From the NCBI RefSeq assembly GCF_007858275.1, contig NZ_VFEV01000004.1, positions 62,001-126,000 on the forward strand: a stretch of 64,000 nucleotides of DNA. The letters are read 5' to 3'. The notes under the pieces were generated by a model. That model was not told where the DNA came from and did no database searches. It saw nothing but the letters and a program-made list of their open reading frames with translations. The position numbers were made by a program, and so were the translations under genes. The stretch comes from Pseudomonas proteolytica (lineage in GTDB: Bacteria; Pseudomonadota; Gammaproteobacteria; Pseudomonadales; Pseudomonadaceae). Below, in pieces: positions 8,254 through 17,568 of the stretch. Position 1 is the first letter of the stretch, and each line of letters starts with the position of its first letter.

Positions 8254-8754
8254 ATGCTGGTGATCCACCGCAAAATTGCGCACCAATCCACCTGGGCTGC
8301 GGAGTTGCTGCTGAACTTCGAAGCCCGCAGCAAAAGCCGTCTGCGCTGTTTCAGTGCCGAGGGCGAAGACGTCGGCCTGTTTTTGGAGCGCGGCCAGCCG
8401 CCGCTGCATGATGGGGAATTCCTACAGGCCGAGGACGGACGTGTCGTACGTGTCTGCGCGCGCCCTGAACAACTGCTGCACGTCACCTGCAGCAGCGCCT
8501 TCGAGTTGACCCGTGCGGCCTATCACCTGGGCAACCGCCACGTAGCATTGCAAGTGGGTGACGGCTGGCTGCGTCTGCTCGATGACTACGTGCTCAAGGC
8601 CATGCTCGAGCAACTGGGCGCCCATACCCAAACCCTCGAAGCGCCCTTCCAGCCCGAGCACGGGGCCTATGGTGGCGGTCATCATCACTCGCGCCACGGT
8701 GATGAAGACTTCAACTACCCGCCCAAACTGCACCAGTTCGGCGTGCGCCTGTGA
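8254..8754 (+). CDS. ureE: Urease accessory protein UreE (nickel chaperone)
   Basis: This 166-residue UreE has an N-terminal peptide-binding domain with the family motif RGQPPLHDGEFLQAEDG. The C-terminal metal-binding domain includes YHLGNRH (His91 and His96, the interfacial nickel site). It ends in a short histidine-rich tail (His143-145 and His148) that can bind extra nickel. UreE delivers nickel to the UreD-F-G complex on apo-urease. The gene heads a tightly packed set with ureF (4-base GTGA overlap), ureG and ureJ. Urease subunit genes ureABC and ureD are not in this window, as in other pseudomonads where ureEFG are unlinked. Confidence 0.95.
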   Translation: MLVIHRKIAHQSTWAAELLLNFEARSKSRLRCFSAEGEDVGLFLERGQPPLHDGEFLQAEDGRVVRVCARPEQLLHVTCSSAFELTRAAYHLGNRHVALQVGDGWLRLLDDYVLKAMLEQLGAHTQTLEAPFQPEHGAYGGGHHHSRHGDEDFNYPPKLHQFGVRL

Positions 8755-9425
8755 ACCCGGCCTGGGCGCTGCTGCGTCTGGCCAGTCCGCAATTGCCGAT
8801 TGGCGGCTACAGCTACTCCCAGGGCCTGGAAATGGCCGTGGACAATGCCCGTGTGTGCGATGCCGCCAGCGCCCGACGCTGGATCAGCGACCAACTGCTG
8901 CTCAACCTCGCGCGTTTCGAAGCGCCGCTGCTGCTTGCCCATTGCCAGGCCGCTGCGGACCACGACTGGGAGGCGCTGCGCCACCTGTGTGAAGAACACC
9001 GCGCCAGCCGCGAAACCCGCGAGCTGTTCCAGGAGAGCCGGCAAATGGGCTACTCCCTGCAACAATTGCTCAACGGCCTGCCGGAGCTTGATGAGCCGGC
9101 CCGGCGTTTTCTCGATGCCACCCACGAACCCCACCTGGCCCTGGGCTGGGCACTGGCCGCACGCGCCTGGGCAATCAGCCCCGACGATGCCCTGGCCGCC
9201 TGGCTCTGGAGCTGGCTGGAAAACCAATTGGCGGTGCTGATGAAAACCCTGCCCCTGGGCCAGCAAGCCGCCCAACGCCTGACCAGCGAACTGCTGCCGT
9301 TGCTGCAACAGGCCCAGCAGGACGCCCGCCAGCGCGATCCCCATCATTTTGGCAGCGCCGCGTTCGGCCTGTCCCTGGCATGCATGGCCCACGAGCGCCA
9401 GTACAGCCGCCTGTTCCGTTCCTAG
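8751..9425 (+). CDS. ureF: Urease accessory protein UreF
   Basis: The 224-residue product has the UreF opening ALLRLASPQLPIGGYSYSQG with the conserved GxYxxSxGLE stretch, and the mid-protein helical region. UreF forms a complex with UreD (UreH) and UreG and acts as a GTPase-activating/gating factor during nickel insertion. The start is GTG overlapping the ureE stop by four bases, indicating translational coupling; the start is fixed by the conserved N-terminus. ureG follows after nine bases. Confidence 0.94.
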   Translation: MNPAWALLRLASPQLPIGGYSYSQGLEMAVDNARVCDAASARRWISDQLLLNLARFEAPLLLAHCQAAADHDWEALRHLCEEHRASRETRELFQESRQMGYSLQQLLNGLPELDEPARRFLDATHEPHLALGWALAARAWAISPDDALAAWLWSWLENQLAVLMKTLPLGQQAAQRLTSELLPLLQQAQQDARQRDPHHFGSAAFGLSLACMAHERQYSRLFRS

Positions 9426-9434
9426 GAGAGCCCC

Positions 9435-10049
9435 ATGAACACACAACCCCTGCGCGTCGGTATCGGCGGCCCCGTTGGCTCCGGCAAGACCGCCCTGACC
9501 CTGGCGCTGTGCCTGGCCCTGCGTGATCGCTACAACCTGGCGGTGGTCACCAACGATATCTATACCCGCGAAGATGCCGACTTCCTGGTGCGTAACCAGG
9601 CGCTGGCACCCGAGCGCATCATCGGCGTGGAAACCGGCGGCTGCCCGCACACGGCCATTCGCGAAGACGCGTCGATCAATCTGGAAGCCGTAGACCAGTT
9701 GAACCGGCGTTTTCCAGGCCTGGACCTGATTCTGGTGGAGTCGGGCGGCGACAACCTGTCGGCCACCTTCAGCCCCGAACTGTCGGACCTGACGATCTAC
9801 GTGATCGATGTGTCGGCCGGCGACAAGCTGCCGCGCAAGGGTGGGCCGGGGATCTGCAAGTCGGACCTGCTGGTGATCAACAAGATCGACCTCGCGCCGT
9901 TGGTCGGCGCCTCGCTGGAACTGATGAACAGCGACACCCAGCGCATGCGCGGCGGCAAGCCGTTCGTGTTCAGCAACCAGAAAACCGGCGTCGGCCTGGA
10001 AGAAATCGTCGCCTTTATCGAACGCCAAGGCCTGCTGAGCGCAGCCTGA
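9435..10049 (+). CDS. ureG: Urease accessory GTPase UreG
   Basis: This 204-residue SIMIBI GTPase has a P-loop GGPVGSGKT (residues 11-19). The invariant nickel-binding Cys70-Pro71-His72 lies in [13 protein letters not shown], followed by the switch region [15 protein letters not shown] and the guanine-specificity motif NKID. It hydrolyses GTP to drive nickel transfer into urease with UreE, UreF and UreD. Length and motifs match the family fully. A clear AGGAG site precedes the ATG. Confidence 0.96.
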   Translation: MNTQPLRVGIGGPVGSGKTALTLALCLALRDRYNLAVVTNDIYTREDADFLVRNQALAPERIIGVETGGCPHTAIREDASINLEAVDQLNRRFPGLDLILVESGGDNLSATFSPELSDLTIYVIDVSAGDKLPRKGGPGICKSDLLVINKIDLAPLVGASLELMNSDTQRMRGGKPFVFSNQKTGVGLEEIVAFIERQGLLSAA

Positions 10050-10071
10050 TCCCCTTACCAAGGAGCTGTTT

Positions 10072-10644
10072 ATGAGCCTCAAAAAACTGTTTGCCGCCGC
10101 CACCCTGCTGCTGGCCCCGGCCCTGGCCTTTGCCCATCCGGGTCATGGCGACAATGGCCTGGTGGCCGGTATCAGCCATCCACTCGGCGGGCTGGACCAT
10201 TTGCTGGCGATGCTGGCGGTCGGCCTGTGGGCGGCGCAGCAACAGGGCGCGGCGCGCTGGGCGCTGCCGTGTACCTTTGTCGGCACCATGCTGCTGGGCG
10301 GCATGCTGGGTTTTGAAGGGTTGGCATTGCCAGCCCTGGAAAGCGGGATTGCCGCGTCGGTACTGGCCCTGGGCCTGGCGGTGGCCTTGGCGATTCGCCC
10401 ACCGGTGGCGGTGGCCGTGGCCGCAACAGCCGTGTTTGCCCTGTTCCATGGTGTGGCCCATGGCCTGGAGCTACCGGACATGACCAGCCCTTGGGCGTAT
10501 GCCGCCGGGTTCGTGGGGGCGACGGCGGTGTTGCACGCGGCCGGTTATGCGCTGGTGCGGTTCCTGCCGGCTGCGGCGGCACCGCTGGTGCGGGTGGCGG
10601 GGGCGGCTTCGGCGGCGACTGGGGTTTGGTTGCTGGCGGGCTGA
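10072..10644 (+). CDS. ureJ: HupE/UreJ-family membrane protein (nickel permease-like)
   Basis: The 190-residue protein has an N-terminal signal-like segment. It carries the HupE/UreJ motif HPGHGDNGLVAGISHPLGGL followed by DHLLAMLAVG, the conserved H-x-x-G-L-D-H signature. Six hydrophobic helices follow, with a second histidine motif FALFHGVAHGLELPD. The family is thought to bring nickel or cobalt across the membrane, and linkage to ureEFG points to nickel. A good AAGGAG site lies seven bases before the ATG. A REP pair follows the stop. Confidence 0.9.
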   Translation: MSLKKLFAAATLLLAPALAFAHPGHGDNGLVAGISHPLGGLDHLLAMLAVGLWAAQQQGAARWALPCTFVGTMLLGGMLGFEGLALPALESGIAASVLALGLAVALAIRPPVAVAVAATAVFALFHGVAHGLELPDMTSPWAYAAGFVGATAVLHAAGYALVRFLPAAAAPLVRVAGAASAATGVWLLAG

Positions 10645-10669
10645 GTGATGCAGCGCTGTTGAGGGCCTC

Positions 10670-10751
10670 TTCGCGAGCAAGCCCGCTCCCACATTTGACC
10701 GCATTCCAACGATGGAACCCGGTCAAATGTGGGAGCGGGCTTGCTCGCGAA
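10670..10751. repeat. REP pair (BIME), tail-to-tail
   Basis: Inverted arms TTCGCGAGCAAGCCCGCTCC and its complement flank a roughly 16-base centre. The pair shares an extended CACATTTGACCG inner stem. It lies between ureJ and the AGE-family gene. Confidence 0.93.
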
Positions 10752-10828
10752 AGCGGTAGCAAAACCACCGCTGCCCCCAAGCCTGCTAACATGCGCGGCA
10801 AACACCCCTGCCGTGACGACGCCAGCCG

Positions 10829-11950
10829 ATGCCCATCGCTCCAAGCTCTGCCAACAAGCCTCACTTGAACGCTGTGCTCACGCACTTCAACGACCTGATC
10901 GTGCCGCTCTGGCAGGGTCCGGGCTGGAATGCCGAGTTGGCGTTGCCCTATGAGGCGCTGGATGCCGATCACCGCCCCTTGCCCCCACAGCGCTACCGCG
11001 CCATGGCCTGTGCGCGGCAGTTGTACGTGTTTGCCAGCCTGATCGGCGAGCCGGGCCAGGACTTTGCCGAAGAACGTGCCGCGGCCTTGTTTCGCTCGCT
11101 GCAACGGCACTTCCACGACGCCGAGCACGGTGGCTGGTTCTACAGCATCGACCCCCACGGCAAGCCGCTGGACAAGCGCAAAGACCTGTATACCCACGCG
11201 TTTATCATCTTCGCCTGCGCCCATTACTGGGCCAAGGTCCGTGAGCCGCTGGTGGAATCGGTGCTCAATGCCGCCCTGGAAGTGGTTGCCGAACGCTTTG
11301 CCACGGGCGACGGCCTGTATGAGGCGGTAGTGGAGCGTAACTGGTCATCCCTCAAGTCCGGTCCGCTGCAAAACCCGCTGATGCACCTGGCCGAAGGCTT
11401 CCTCGCCACCCTCGCGGTGCGTGAAGACGCCGCAGTGCAACAGGCCCTGCTGGCATTGGCGACGGCCATGCAGCAGCGTTTCATCGACCGCCAGCATGGG
11501 GTGATGATGGAGAAGCCGCTGGGTGCTGTGGATAACTGGTTCGAACCGGGGCACCAGTTCGAATGGTTCTTCCTCCTGGAGTCCTCACCCGTATTGCGCG
11601 GCACTGCGCTGCATGCCTCGCTAAGCCGGGCATTTGCCTATGCCGAGCAGATGGGTGTGGATAACGTAAGCGGCGCCGTCAGTGGCATGTTGGCCCTGGA
11701 CGGTACCGTGCGTGACGGCACCCAGCGCATCTGGGCCCAGGCCGAGTACCTGCGGGCACTGACTTTGCGTGCGGGTAGCGCAGCGGTGCTGCAGCGCCAA
11801 TTGCTGGCGTTGCAGCAGCATTTCTTGCATGCCCGGGGCTGGAATGAGTGCCTGGATGCCAAGGGAGAGGTGAGCCGCCGGGATATGCCGTCGACTACGC
11901 CCTACCATTTGGCGACGTGCTATCAGGGCCTGATCGAATTTTTCGGCTGA
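10829..11950 (+). CDS. AGE-family sugar epimerase/isomerase
   Basis: The 373-residue protein has the (alpha/alpha)6-barrel N-acylglucosamine 2-epimerase (AGE) family pattern. Candidate catalytic or binding motifs in order are GGWFYSIDPHGKPLD, DLYTHAFIIFACA, PLMHLAEGFLA, FEPGHQFEWFFLLE and TTPYHLATCYQG. The conserved histidines in LYTHAF, GHQFEW and PYHLATCY match those of AGE, YihS and mannose isomerases. A D-mannose/D-fructose isomerase activity is the likeliest reading from length and motifs. Substrate cannot be settled by eye: cellobiose 2-epimerase and YihS-type sulfoquinovose isomerase are alternatives. The gene stands alone between two REP pairs. The ribosome site before the ATG is weak. 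Confidence 0.8.
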   Translation: MPIAPSSANKPHLNAVLTHFNDLIVPLWQGPGWNAELALPYEALDADHRPLPPQRYRAMACARQLYVFASLIGEPGQDFAEERAAALFRSLQRHFHDAEHGGWFYSIDPHGKPLDKRKDLYTHAFIIFACAHYWAKVREPLVESVLNAALEVVAERFATGDGLYEAVVERNWSSLKSGPLQNPLMHLAEGFLATLAVREDAAVQQALLALATAMQQRFIDRQHGVMMEKPLGAVDNWFEPGHQFEWFFLLESSPVLRGTALHASLSRAFAYAEQMGVDNVSGAVSGMLALDGTVRDGTQRIWAQAEYLRALTLRAGSAAVLQRQLLALQQHFLHARGWNECLDAKGEVSRRDMPSTTPYHLATCYQGLIEFFG

Positions 11951-11964
11951 TCTTTGCAGCCCCT

Positions 11965-12044
11965 TCGCAGGCAAGCCAGCTCCCACACTTGACCGAGTTC
12001 CATCTTTGGAATGCGGTCGAATGTGGGAGCTGGCTTGCCTGCGA
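11965..12044. repeat. REP pair, TCGCAGGCAAGCCAGCTCCC subtype
   Basis: An inverted pair whose arms carry CTGGCTTGCCTGCGA instead of the CGGGCTTGCTCGCGA seen in other copies. It separates the convergent AGE-family and CDF genes. Confidence 0.92.
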
Positions 12045-12070
12045 TAGCCTCACCGCGGTCTAACTGACTA

Positions 12071-12976
12071 TCAGGCAATCCACTTGCGATCGCCGGTAAA
12101 GCTGATGGTCAACCAACGCGCCTTGTCCGCCGCGCCCAGCCCTGTGGATATCTCTTCACGCAGCTCATCGAGCGTTGCGACTTTATCCACCGGGTAGTCA
12201 GCCGGCAGCACCACATGAATCTCGATAAACCGCGCCCGCCCGTGTTTCTGCACGTAGGACACGTAGTCCTCGAAACCATGCCGGGCCTGGGCCGCGTCCA
12301 TCACTTCGCGCACCTTGTCGTCCAACTGGTCCGGGGCAATCCCCAGCACATCGCGCAAGGCCGGGCGCAGGATCTTCAAGGCCGGCGCCAGCATGCTCAG
12401 GGCCAGCAGGATCAGGATCATGGGGTCGACATACACCGCCCACTCGCCATAGCCCTGGGACTTGAGCAGCAACGCGGCCAGGAAGCTCACCAGCAAGCCC
12501 ACCGAGAGCATCGCGTCCACCAGCCAACTGATGTTGTCGAACTGGATCAACGACGATTGCAGCTTGCGGTTGCGGTGGCGCACATAGAAGAAGTACGCGA
12601 ACTCGACCACGGTAAACACCGCGGCGTAGATGATCACCAGCCCCAACTCGATCTCGCGCCCGCCATTGATAATGCCGAACACCCCGTTGAGAAACGCATA
12701 GATGGCGATCAACAGCAGGAAACTGCCCTCGATCAGCAGCACCATGGGCTCCAGGTGCCAGTAGCCGAACTGGAAACGGTCGTTGCTTTTCTTGGCGATC
12801 AGCTTGGCCGTGATCAGCATCAGTACCTTAATAAAGGTCGCGATCAGCGAAAAAAAGCCATCGAATAAAATGGATTGGGCGCCTGATATCACACCCGTGA
12901 CAATCCCGGCGATCGCCACGGCGAACATCAGGATGGTCGATTGTTTGAGCAGTGCCTGCTCACCTCGGTTACTCAC
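12071..12976 (-). CDS. Cation diffusion facilitator (CDF) transporter with atypical metal site
   Basis: The start is a GTG at 12976 behind a strong GGAGGA site, giving 301 residues; an upstream in-frame TTG is rejected. The product has six transmembrane helices and a cytoplasmic C-terminal ferredoxin-like domain (about residues 215-295, ending WLTISFTGDRKWIA), as in CDF proteins. The transport-site residues look unusual. TM2 reads QSILFDGFFSL and TM5 reads NISWLVDAMLS. Compared with YiiP (DxxxD and HxxxD), the first aspartate and the histidine appear to be serines. Cation identity therefore cannot be predicted; metal export driven by proton exchange is the family default. Confidence 0.85.
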   Translation of the reverse strand: MSNRGEQALLKQSTILMFAVAIAGIVTGVISGAQSILFDGFFSLIATFIKVLMLITAKLIAKKSNDRFQFGYWHLEPMVLLIEGSFLLLIAIYAFLNGVFGIINGGREIELGLVIIYAAVFTVVEFAYFFYVRHRNRKLQSSLIQFDNISWLVDAMLSVGLLVSFLAALLLKSQGYGEWAVYVDPMILILLALSMLAPALKILRPALRDVLGIAPDQLDDKVREVMDAAQARHGFEDYVSYVQKHGRARFIEIHVVLPADYPVDKVATLDELREEISTGLGAADKARWLTISFTGDRKWIA

Positions 12977-13148
12977 ATATCCTCCTGTCAAAACCTTTAA
13001 ACCGCTGGGTGCGGTGGGGTTTTCAGGAGTGGAGTGTACCTTATGCCCTGTTTTGACCGATCTGACGCCTTCGCGGGCACGTCGAATCGTCGCACCGGCG
13101 GTGCAATGACCCGACTTGCCCGCGAAACACGCGACGCAGTCTCAAGCC

Positions 13149-13943
<795 letters not shown>

Positions 13944-14019
13944 TCAGCCAGCAGAATGCCCTTACGCCGCCGTCGCGGCAACCGCTATGCACATAATCCC
14001 ACGCACACCTGGTCACTTT

Positions 14020-14552
14020 TTAACCACACCACGTAAAGCCTTGTGAACCGTGGCTTACAGCCATGTGCGCGCAGGTTATCCACAGCTGCGCCCACAGTCT
14101 TTGGGGGCAACTGCAAAACCCTCCAGGCCGCTATGTACAAGGCTTTCAGCGCGATTCAAAAAGTTTTTTGCTTGACCTTGGACCCGCCCTATGTAGGCCT
14201 GTGCAAAGCAACGCGCCGAGGGACATGGCTCCAGGCCAGCAAATCCGGCCCCTACCAAGGTCTTTCCAGAGTTTAACCACAGACTTATCCACAGGCTCTG
14301 GCATCATCTTTCGGTCATATACCTGTGTCTATGAACAGGTTGACAAATCCTGTGCAAGCCCACGAAAAAGCCGCTGATCAAAAAATACTCACCGCGCTGC
14401 AGGCCACGTAAATAGAGGCTTGCAGCCAGCTACTCCCATGTTACCCACAGCCGGTTCCACAGTGGATGGGGACAAGTCATTTGTGTGACAAAACAGGGAT
14501 TTGCGGCGGCTATATGTCGCGCTTTGGCAGGTGTGTGGATTTGTTTTCCACA
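14020..14552 (+). promoter_or_regulatory. Cluster of DnaA-box-like 9-mers in a gene-free region
   Basis: Two sites match the DnaA-box consensus TTATCCACA exactly (14076-14084 and 14285-14293). Four one-mismatch sites lie in the same orientation: TTAACCACA at 14020-14028 and 14273-14281, TTACCCACA at 14441-14449 and TTTTCCACA at 14544-14552. The 790-base interval 13914-14703 holds no credible gene, only these sites and a REP pair at its right end. Clustered DnaA boxes away from oriC act in some bacteria as DnaA-titrating or DnaA-reactivating loci. Whether this one binds DnaA is inference. Confidence 0.5.
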
Positions 14553-14586
14553 ATTTGCCGGTGTGCTTGAGAACACCCTAAAACAC

Positions 14587-14676
14587 TGTGGGAGCGGGCT
14601 TGCTCGCGATAGCGGTGTGTCAGCCGAATAAGAGGTCAACTGACACACCGCTATCGCGAGCAAGCCCGCTCCCACA
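14587..14676. repeat. REP pair (BIME), long perfect arms
   Basis: The arms TGTGGGAGCGGGCTTGCTCG and complement are extended inward by GCGATAGCGGTGTGTCA, giving roughly 37 paired bases. It lies just downstream of livF. Confidence 0.94.
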
Positions 14677-14703
14677 GGGGTCTTGCGTACAGCTTGTGAT
14701 TAT

Positions 14704-15420
14704 CTAGTGCCCGCCGAGGTAGGCGTTGCGCACTTCCTCGTTCACCAGAAGCTCTTTGCCGCTGCCTGTGAGGCGAATCTCGCCGTTGACCATCACATAC
14801 GCCCGGTCAGACAGGCGCAGCGCGTGGTTGGCGTTCTGCTCCACCAAAAAGATGGTCATCCCGGTGGCGGCCAACTCACGCAGTGTGGCAAAAATCTGCT
14901 TAACCACGATCGGTGCCAACCCCAGGCTCGGTTCATCGAGCAGCAGCAGCTTGGGCCGGCTCATCAGCGCCCGGGCGATGGCGAGCATTTGCTGCTCGCC
15001 ACCGGACATGGTCATTGCACGCTGGTTGCGCCGCTCCTTGAGCCGTGGAAACAGCTCGAACATGCGTTGCATATCTTCGCTGGCGTGCTTGTCACCAATC
15101 GGGATGGTGCCCATCAGCAGGTTTTCCTCGACGGTCATGTCGGGGAACACCCGCCGCCCTTCCGGGGACTGGGCGATGCCGTTGGAGGCGATGTAGTGGG
15201 ACGACTTGTGGGTAATGTCCACGCCCTGATACAGGATCTGCCCGGACTCGGCGCGCGGCTGGCCGAAGATCGACATCAGCAGCGTGGACTTGCCCGCGCC
15301 ATTGGAGCCGATCAGGCTCACCGTCTCGCCTTCGTCGATGTGCAGCGAGACCTTCTTCAAGGCCTGGATCGGGCCATAGAACACGTCCAGGTCCTTCATT
15401 TCGAGGATAGGCGTCGTCAT
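14704..15420 (-). CDS. livF: Branched-chain amino acid ABC transporter ATPase LivF/BraG
   Basis: This 238-residue ABC ATPase has Walker A GSNGAGKSTLL, Q-loop region, signature MSGGEQQMLAIARAL and Walker B LLLLDEPSLGLAP, followed by a conserved H-loop region. The opening LEMKDLDVFYGPIQALKKVS and the short length are typical of LivF (BraG in Pseudomonas). It pairs with LivG to power uptake through LivH/LivM. The ATG overlaps the livG stop by four bases, so it is the last, translationally coupled gene of the operon. Confidence 0.93.
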   Translation of the reverse strand: MTTPILEMKDLDVFYGPIQALKKVSLHIDEGETVSLIGSNGAGKSTLLMSIFGQPRAESGQILYQGVDITHKSSHYIASNGIAQSPEGRRVFPDMTVEENLLMGTIPIGDKHASEDMQRMFELFPRLKERRNQRAMTMSGGEQQMLAIARALMSRPKLLLLDEPSLGLAPIVVKQIFATLRELAATGMTIFLVEQNANHALRLSDRAYVMVNGEIRLTGSGKELLVNEEVRNAYLGGH

Positions 15421-16292
15421 ACCAACTCCTCTTCATCGGCGCCCAGGTAGGCCGCGATCACTTTCGGGTCGTTGCGGATCGCTTCCGGCCCCCCCTCGGC
15501 GATGACGTTGCCGTGGTCCAGCACCACAATGTGGTCGGAAATACTCATCACCATGCCCATGTCGTGCTCGATCAGTACCACTGTGAGGTCGTGTTCGTCG
15601 CGCAGCAGGCGAATCATCGCGCTGAGGGCTTCGGTTTCCTGGGGGTTGAGGCCCGCAGCCGGTTCGTCCAGGCAGATGATCTGCGGCCGGGTGCACATGG
15701 CCCGGGCGATTTCCAGGCGGCGCTGCTGGCCGTAGGAGAGTTCGCCAGCCAGGCGGTTGGCGCAGTCCACCAGGTCCACCACTTCCAGCCAGTAGAAGGC
15801 ATGGTCCAGTGCATCGCTTTCGGCCTTGCGGTAGCCCTTGGTGTTGAGGATGCCCGCCAGCATGTTGCGGTTGACCCACATGTGCTGGGCCACCAGCAGG
15901 TTTTCCACCACAGACATTTCCTTGAACAGGCGAATGTTCTGGAACGTGCGGGCCAGGCCGGCGCGGTTCACCAGGTGGGTGCCGCCGAACATCTTGTAGT
16001 ACACCCGGCTGAAAAAGCTCTTGGGCGAAACAAAGTCGGTGGGCTTGAAACGTTCCCCCAGCAACTGGATCACGTTGGTCTGCTTGCCGCGGATGTTGAG
16101 TTCGATCTTGCCGCCGCTGGCCGTATAAAACCCGGTCAGGCAGTTGAACACCGTGGTCTTGCCGGCGCCGTTGGGGCCGATCAGGGCGAAGATCGAGTTG
16201 CGCTCGACCTTGAGGCTTACATCGCTCAAGGCCTTGATGCCACCGAAGTGCATCATCAGGTGTTCCACGTTGAGAACGACTTCCTTGCTCAT
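15417..16292 (-). CDS. livG: Branched-chain amino acid ABC transporter ATPase LivG/BraF
   Basis: The 291-residue ATPase has Walker A GPNGAGKTTVF, signature LSYGQQRRLEIARAM, Walker B IICLDEPAAGLNP and H-loop VLIEHDMGMVM. The long insertion after Walker A (around residues 65-105, VIQLLGERFKPTDF and following) and NRAGLARTFQNIRLFKEMSV are characteristic of LivG/BraF. It overlaps livM upstream and livF downstream by four bases each, consistent with stoichiometric expression. Confidence 0.94.
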   Translation of the reverse strand: MSKEVVLNVEHLMMHFGGIKALSDVSLKVERNSIFALIGPNGAGKTTVFNCLTGFYTASGGKIELNIRGKQTNVIQLLGERFKPTDFVSPKSFFSRVYYKMFGGTHLVNRAGLARTFQNIRLFKEMSVVENLLVAQHMWVNRNMLAGILNTKGYRKAESDALDHAFYWLEVVDLVDCANRLAGELSYGQQRRLEIARAMCTRPQIICLDEPAAGLNPQETEALSAMIRLLRDEHDLTVVLIEHDMGMVMSISDHIVVLDHGNVIAEGGPEAIRNDPKVIAAYLGADEEELV

Positions 16293-17566
16293 GGCGCCAC
16301 CCCCTTGCGTGGTGTCACACCGGTACGGCTGATCCGGATCAGGCCCCGTGGCCGCCAGATCATCATCACCACCATCAACACGCCGAACAGCAGTACGCGG
16401 TACTCGGAGAAGCTGCGCAGCAGTTCAGGTGCCACGGTGAGCACAAACGCGGCAATTACCACGCCCACCGTCGAGCCCATGCCGCCCAGCACCACAATCG
16501 CAAGGATCAACGCCGATTCGAAGAAGGTAAACGACGAGGGGTTGACGAAGCCCTGGTAGCTGGCAAAAAACACCCCGGCCAGGCCAGCCGTGGACGCGCC
16601 AATGGTGAACGCCGAAAGCTTGACCAACACGTGGTTCAGGCCCATGGAACGGCAGGCGATCTCATCTTCACGCAAGGCTTCCCAGGCGCGGCCCACCGGC
16701 ATGCGAGTCAGGCGGTGCTTGATGTACAACACCAGCAATACCACCAGAAACAGCACGATGTAGATGAACAGGAATTTCACGTTGGGGTTGTAGGCAATGC
16801 CGAAGAACTCATGGAACGGCACCCCGCCTTCCTTGGCCCGCCGGCCGAATTCCAGGCCGAGGAACGTCGGCGATGGCACCGGCATGCCGTTCGGCCCACC
16901 GGTAAACGACAGCCAGTTATTGAGCACCAGGCGGATGATTTCACCAAAACCCAGGGTCACGATGGCCAGGTAGTCACCGTGCATTCGTAACACCGGGAAC
17001 CCCAGAATACATCCGGCCAACGCCGCCGCGATGGCCGCCAGTGGCAGCACCGTCCAGAAGCCCAGCCCGAGGTATTGATAACCCAGGGCCAGGCCATAGG
17101 CGCCGATGGCGTAGAACGCCACGTAACCCAGGTCGAGCAGCCCGGCCAGGCCGACCACGATGTTCAGGCCCAGGCCCAGCAACACGTAGATCAGCCCGAG
17201 GATCACCACGGTCAGCAGGTACTTGTTGGCGAAAAACGGAAAGACGATGGCAATCACGATCAACGCCGGGATGATCCAGCGCAGCCGCGACTTGTAGTCC
17301 GGCGCCAGCACATGCACGCCGGAGCCCGAGTTTTCAAAGCCCTGGAGAATCTTCAAGCCCTTGGGGGTTTGCAGGAACAGGCTCATGACCAGGCGCCCGG
17401 CCATCACAATGGCCACCAGCAAGCCCACGCGGGCGGGCTCCAGGTTGAAGCTGTAGCCGTCCAGGACCACGCCGACGATGGGCCCGAACACGATCAGGGA
17501 AATCAGCCCGGCGAGGACTGCATCGACCACACTTTTCTTGATATCGATAGATTTGGCTGCAGACAT
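16289..17566 (-). CDS. livM: Branched-chain amino acid ABC transporter permease LivM/BraE
   Basis: The 425-residue permease has about ten to eleven membrane helices. The LivM landmarks include GLNIVVGLAGLLDLGYVAFY, LRMHGDYLAIVTLGFGEIIR and the coupling-helix region RMPVGRAWEALREDEIACRS MGL. The N-terminal 90 residues (two extra helices and a hydrophilic loop) are as in the longer gammaproteobacterial LivM. It forms the inner-membrane channel with LivH. The gene lies two bases after livH. Confidence 0.93.
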   Translation of the reverse strand: MSAAKSIDIKKSVVDAVLAGLISLIVFGPIVGVVLDGYSFNLEPARVGLLVAIVMAGRLVMSLFLQTPKGLKILQGFENSGSGVHVLAPDYKSRLRWIIPALIVIAIVFPFFANKYLLTVVILGLIYVLLGLGLNIVVGLAGLLDLGYVAFYAIGAYGLALGYQYLGLGFWTVLPLAAIAAALAGCILGFPVLRMHGDYLAIVTLGFGEIIRLVLNNWLSFTGGPNGMPVPSPTFLGLEFGRRAKEGGVPFHEFFGIAYNPNVKFLFIYIVLFLVVLLVLYIKHRLTRMPVGRAWEALREDEIACRSMGLNHVLVKLSAFTIGASTAGLAGVFFASYQGFVNPSSFTFFESALILAIVVLGGMGSTVGVVIAAFVLTVAPELLRSFSEYRVLLFGVLMVVMMIWRPRGLIRISRTGVTPRKGVAP

Positions 17567-17568
17567 GT

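Noticed and set aside
8715..10103. A 462-codon open frame antisense to ureF and ureG
   Set aside because: Shadow of two conserved urease accessory genes, with no independent start signal or domain.
14043..14377. Short open frames in the gap between the SDR gene and livF
   Set aside because: No ribosome sites, no codon bias like the neighbours, and they overlap the DnaA-box cluster.
14020..14552. Reading the DnaA-box cluster as oriC itself
   Set aside because: No dnaA, dnaN, gyrB or rpmH nearby and no AT-rich unwinding element; Pseudomonas oriC lies next to dnaA.
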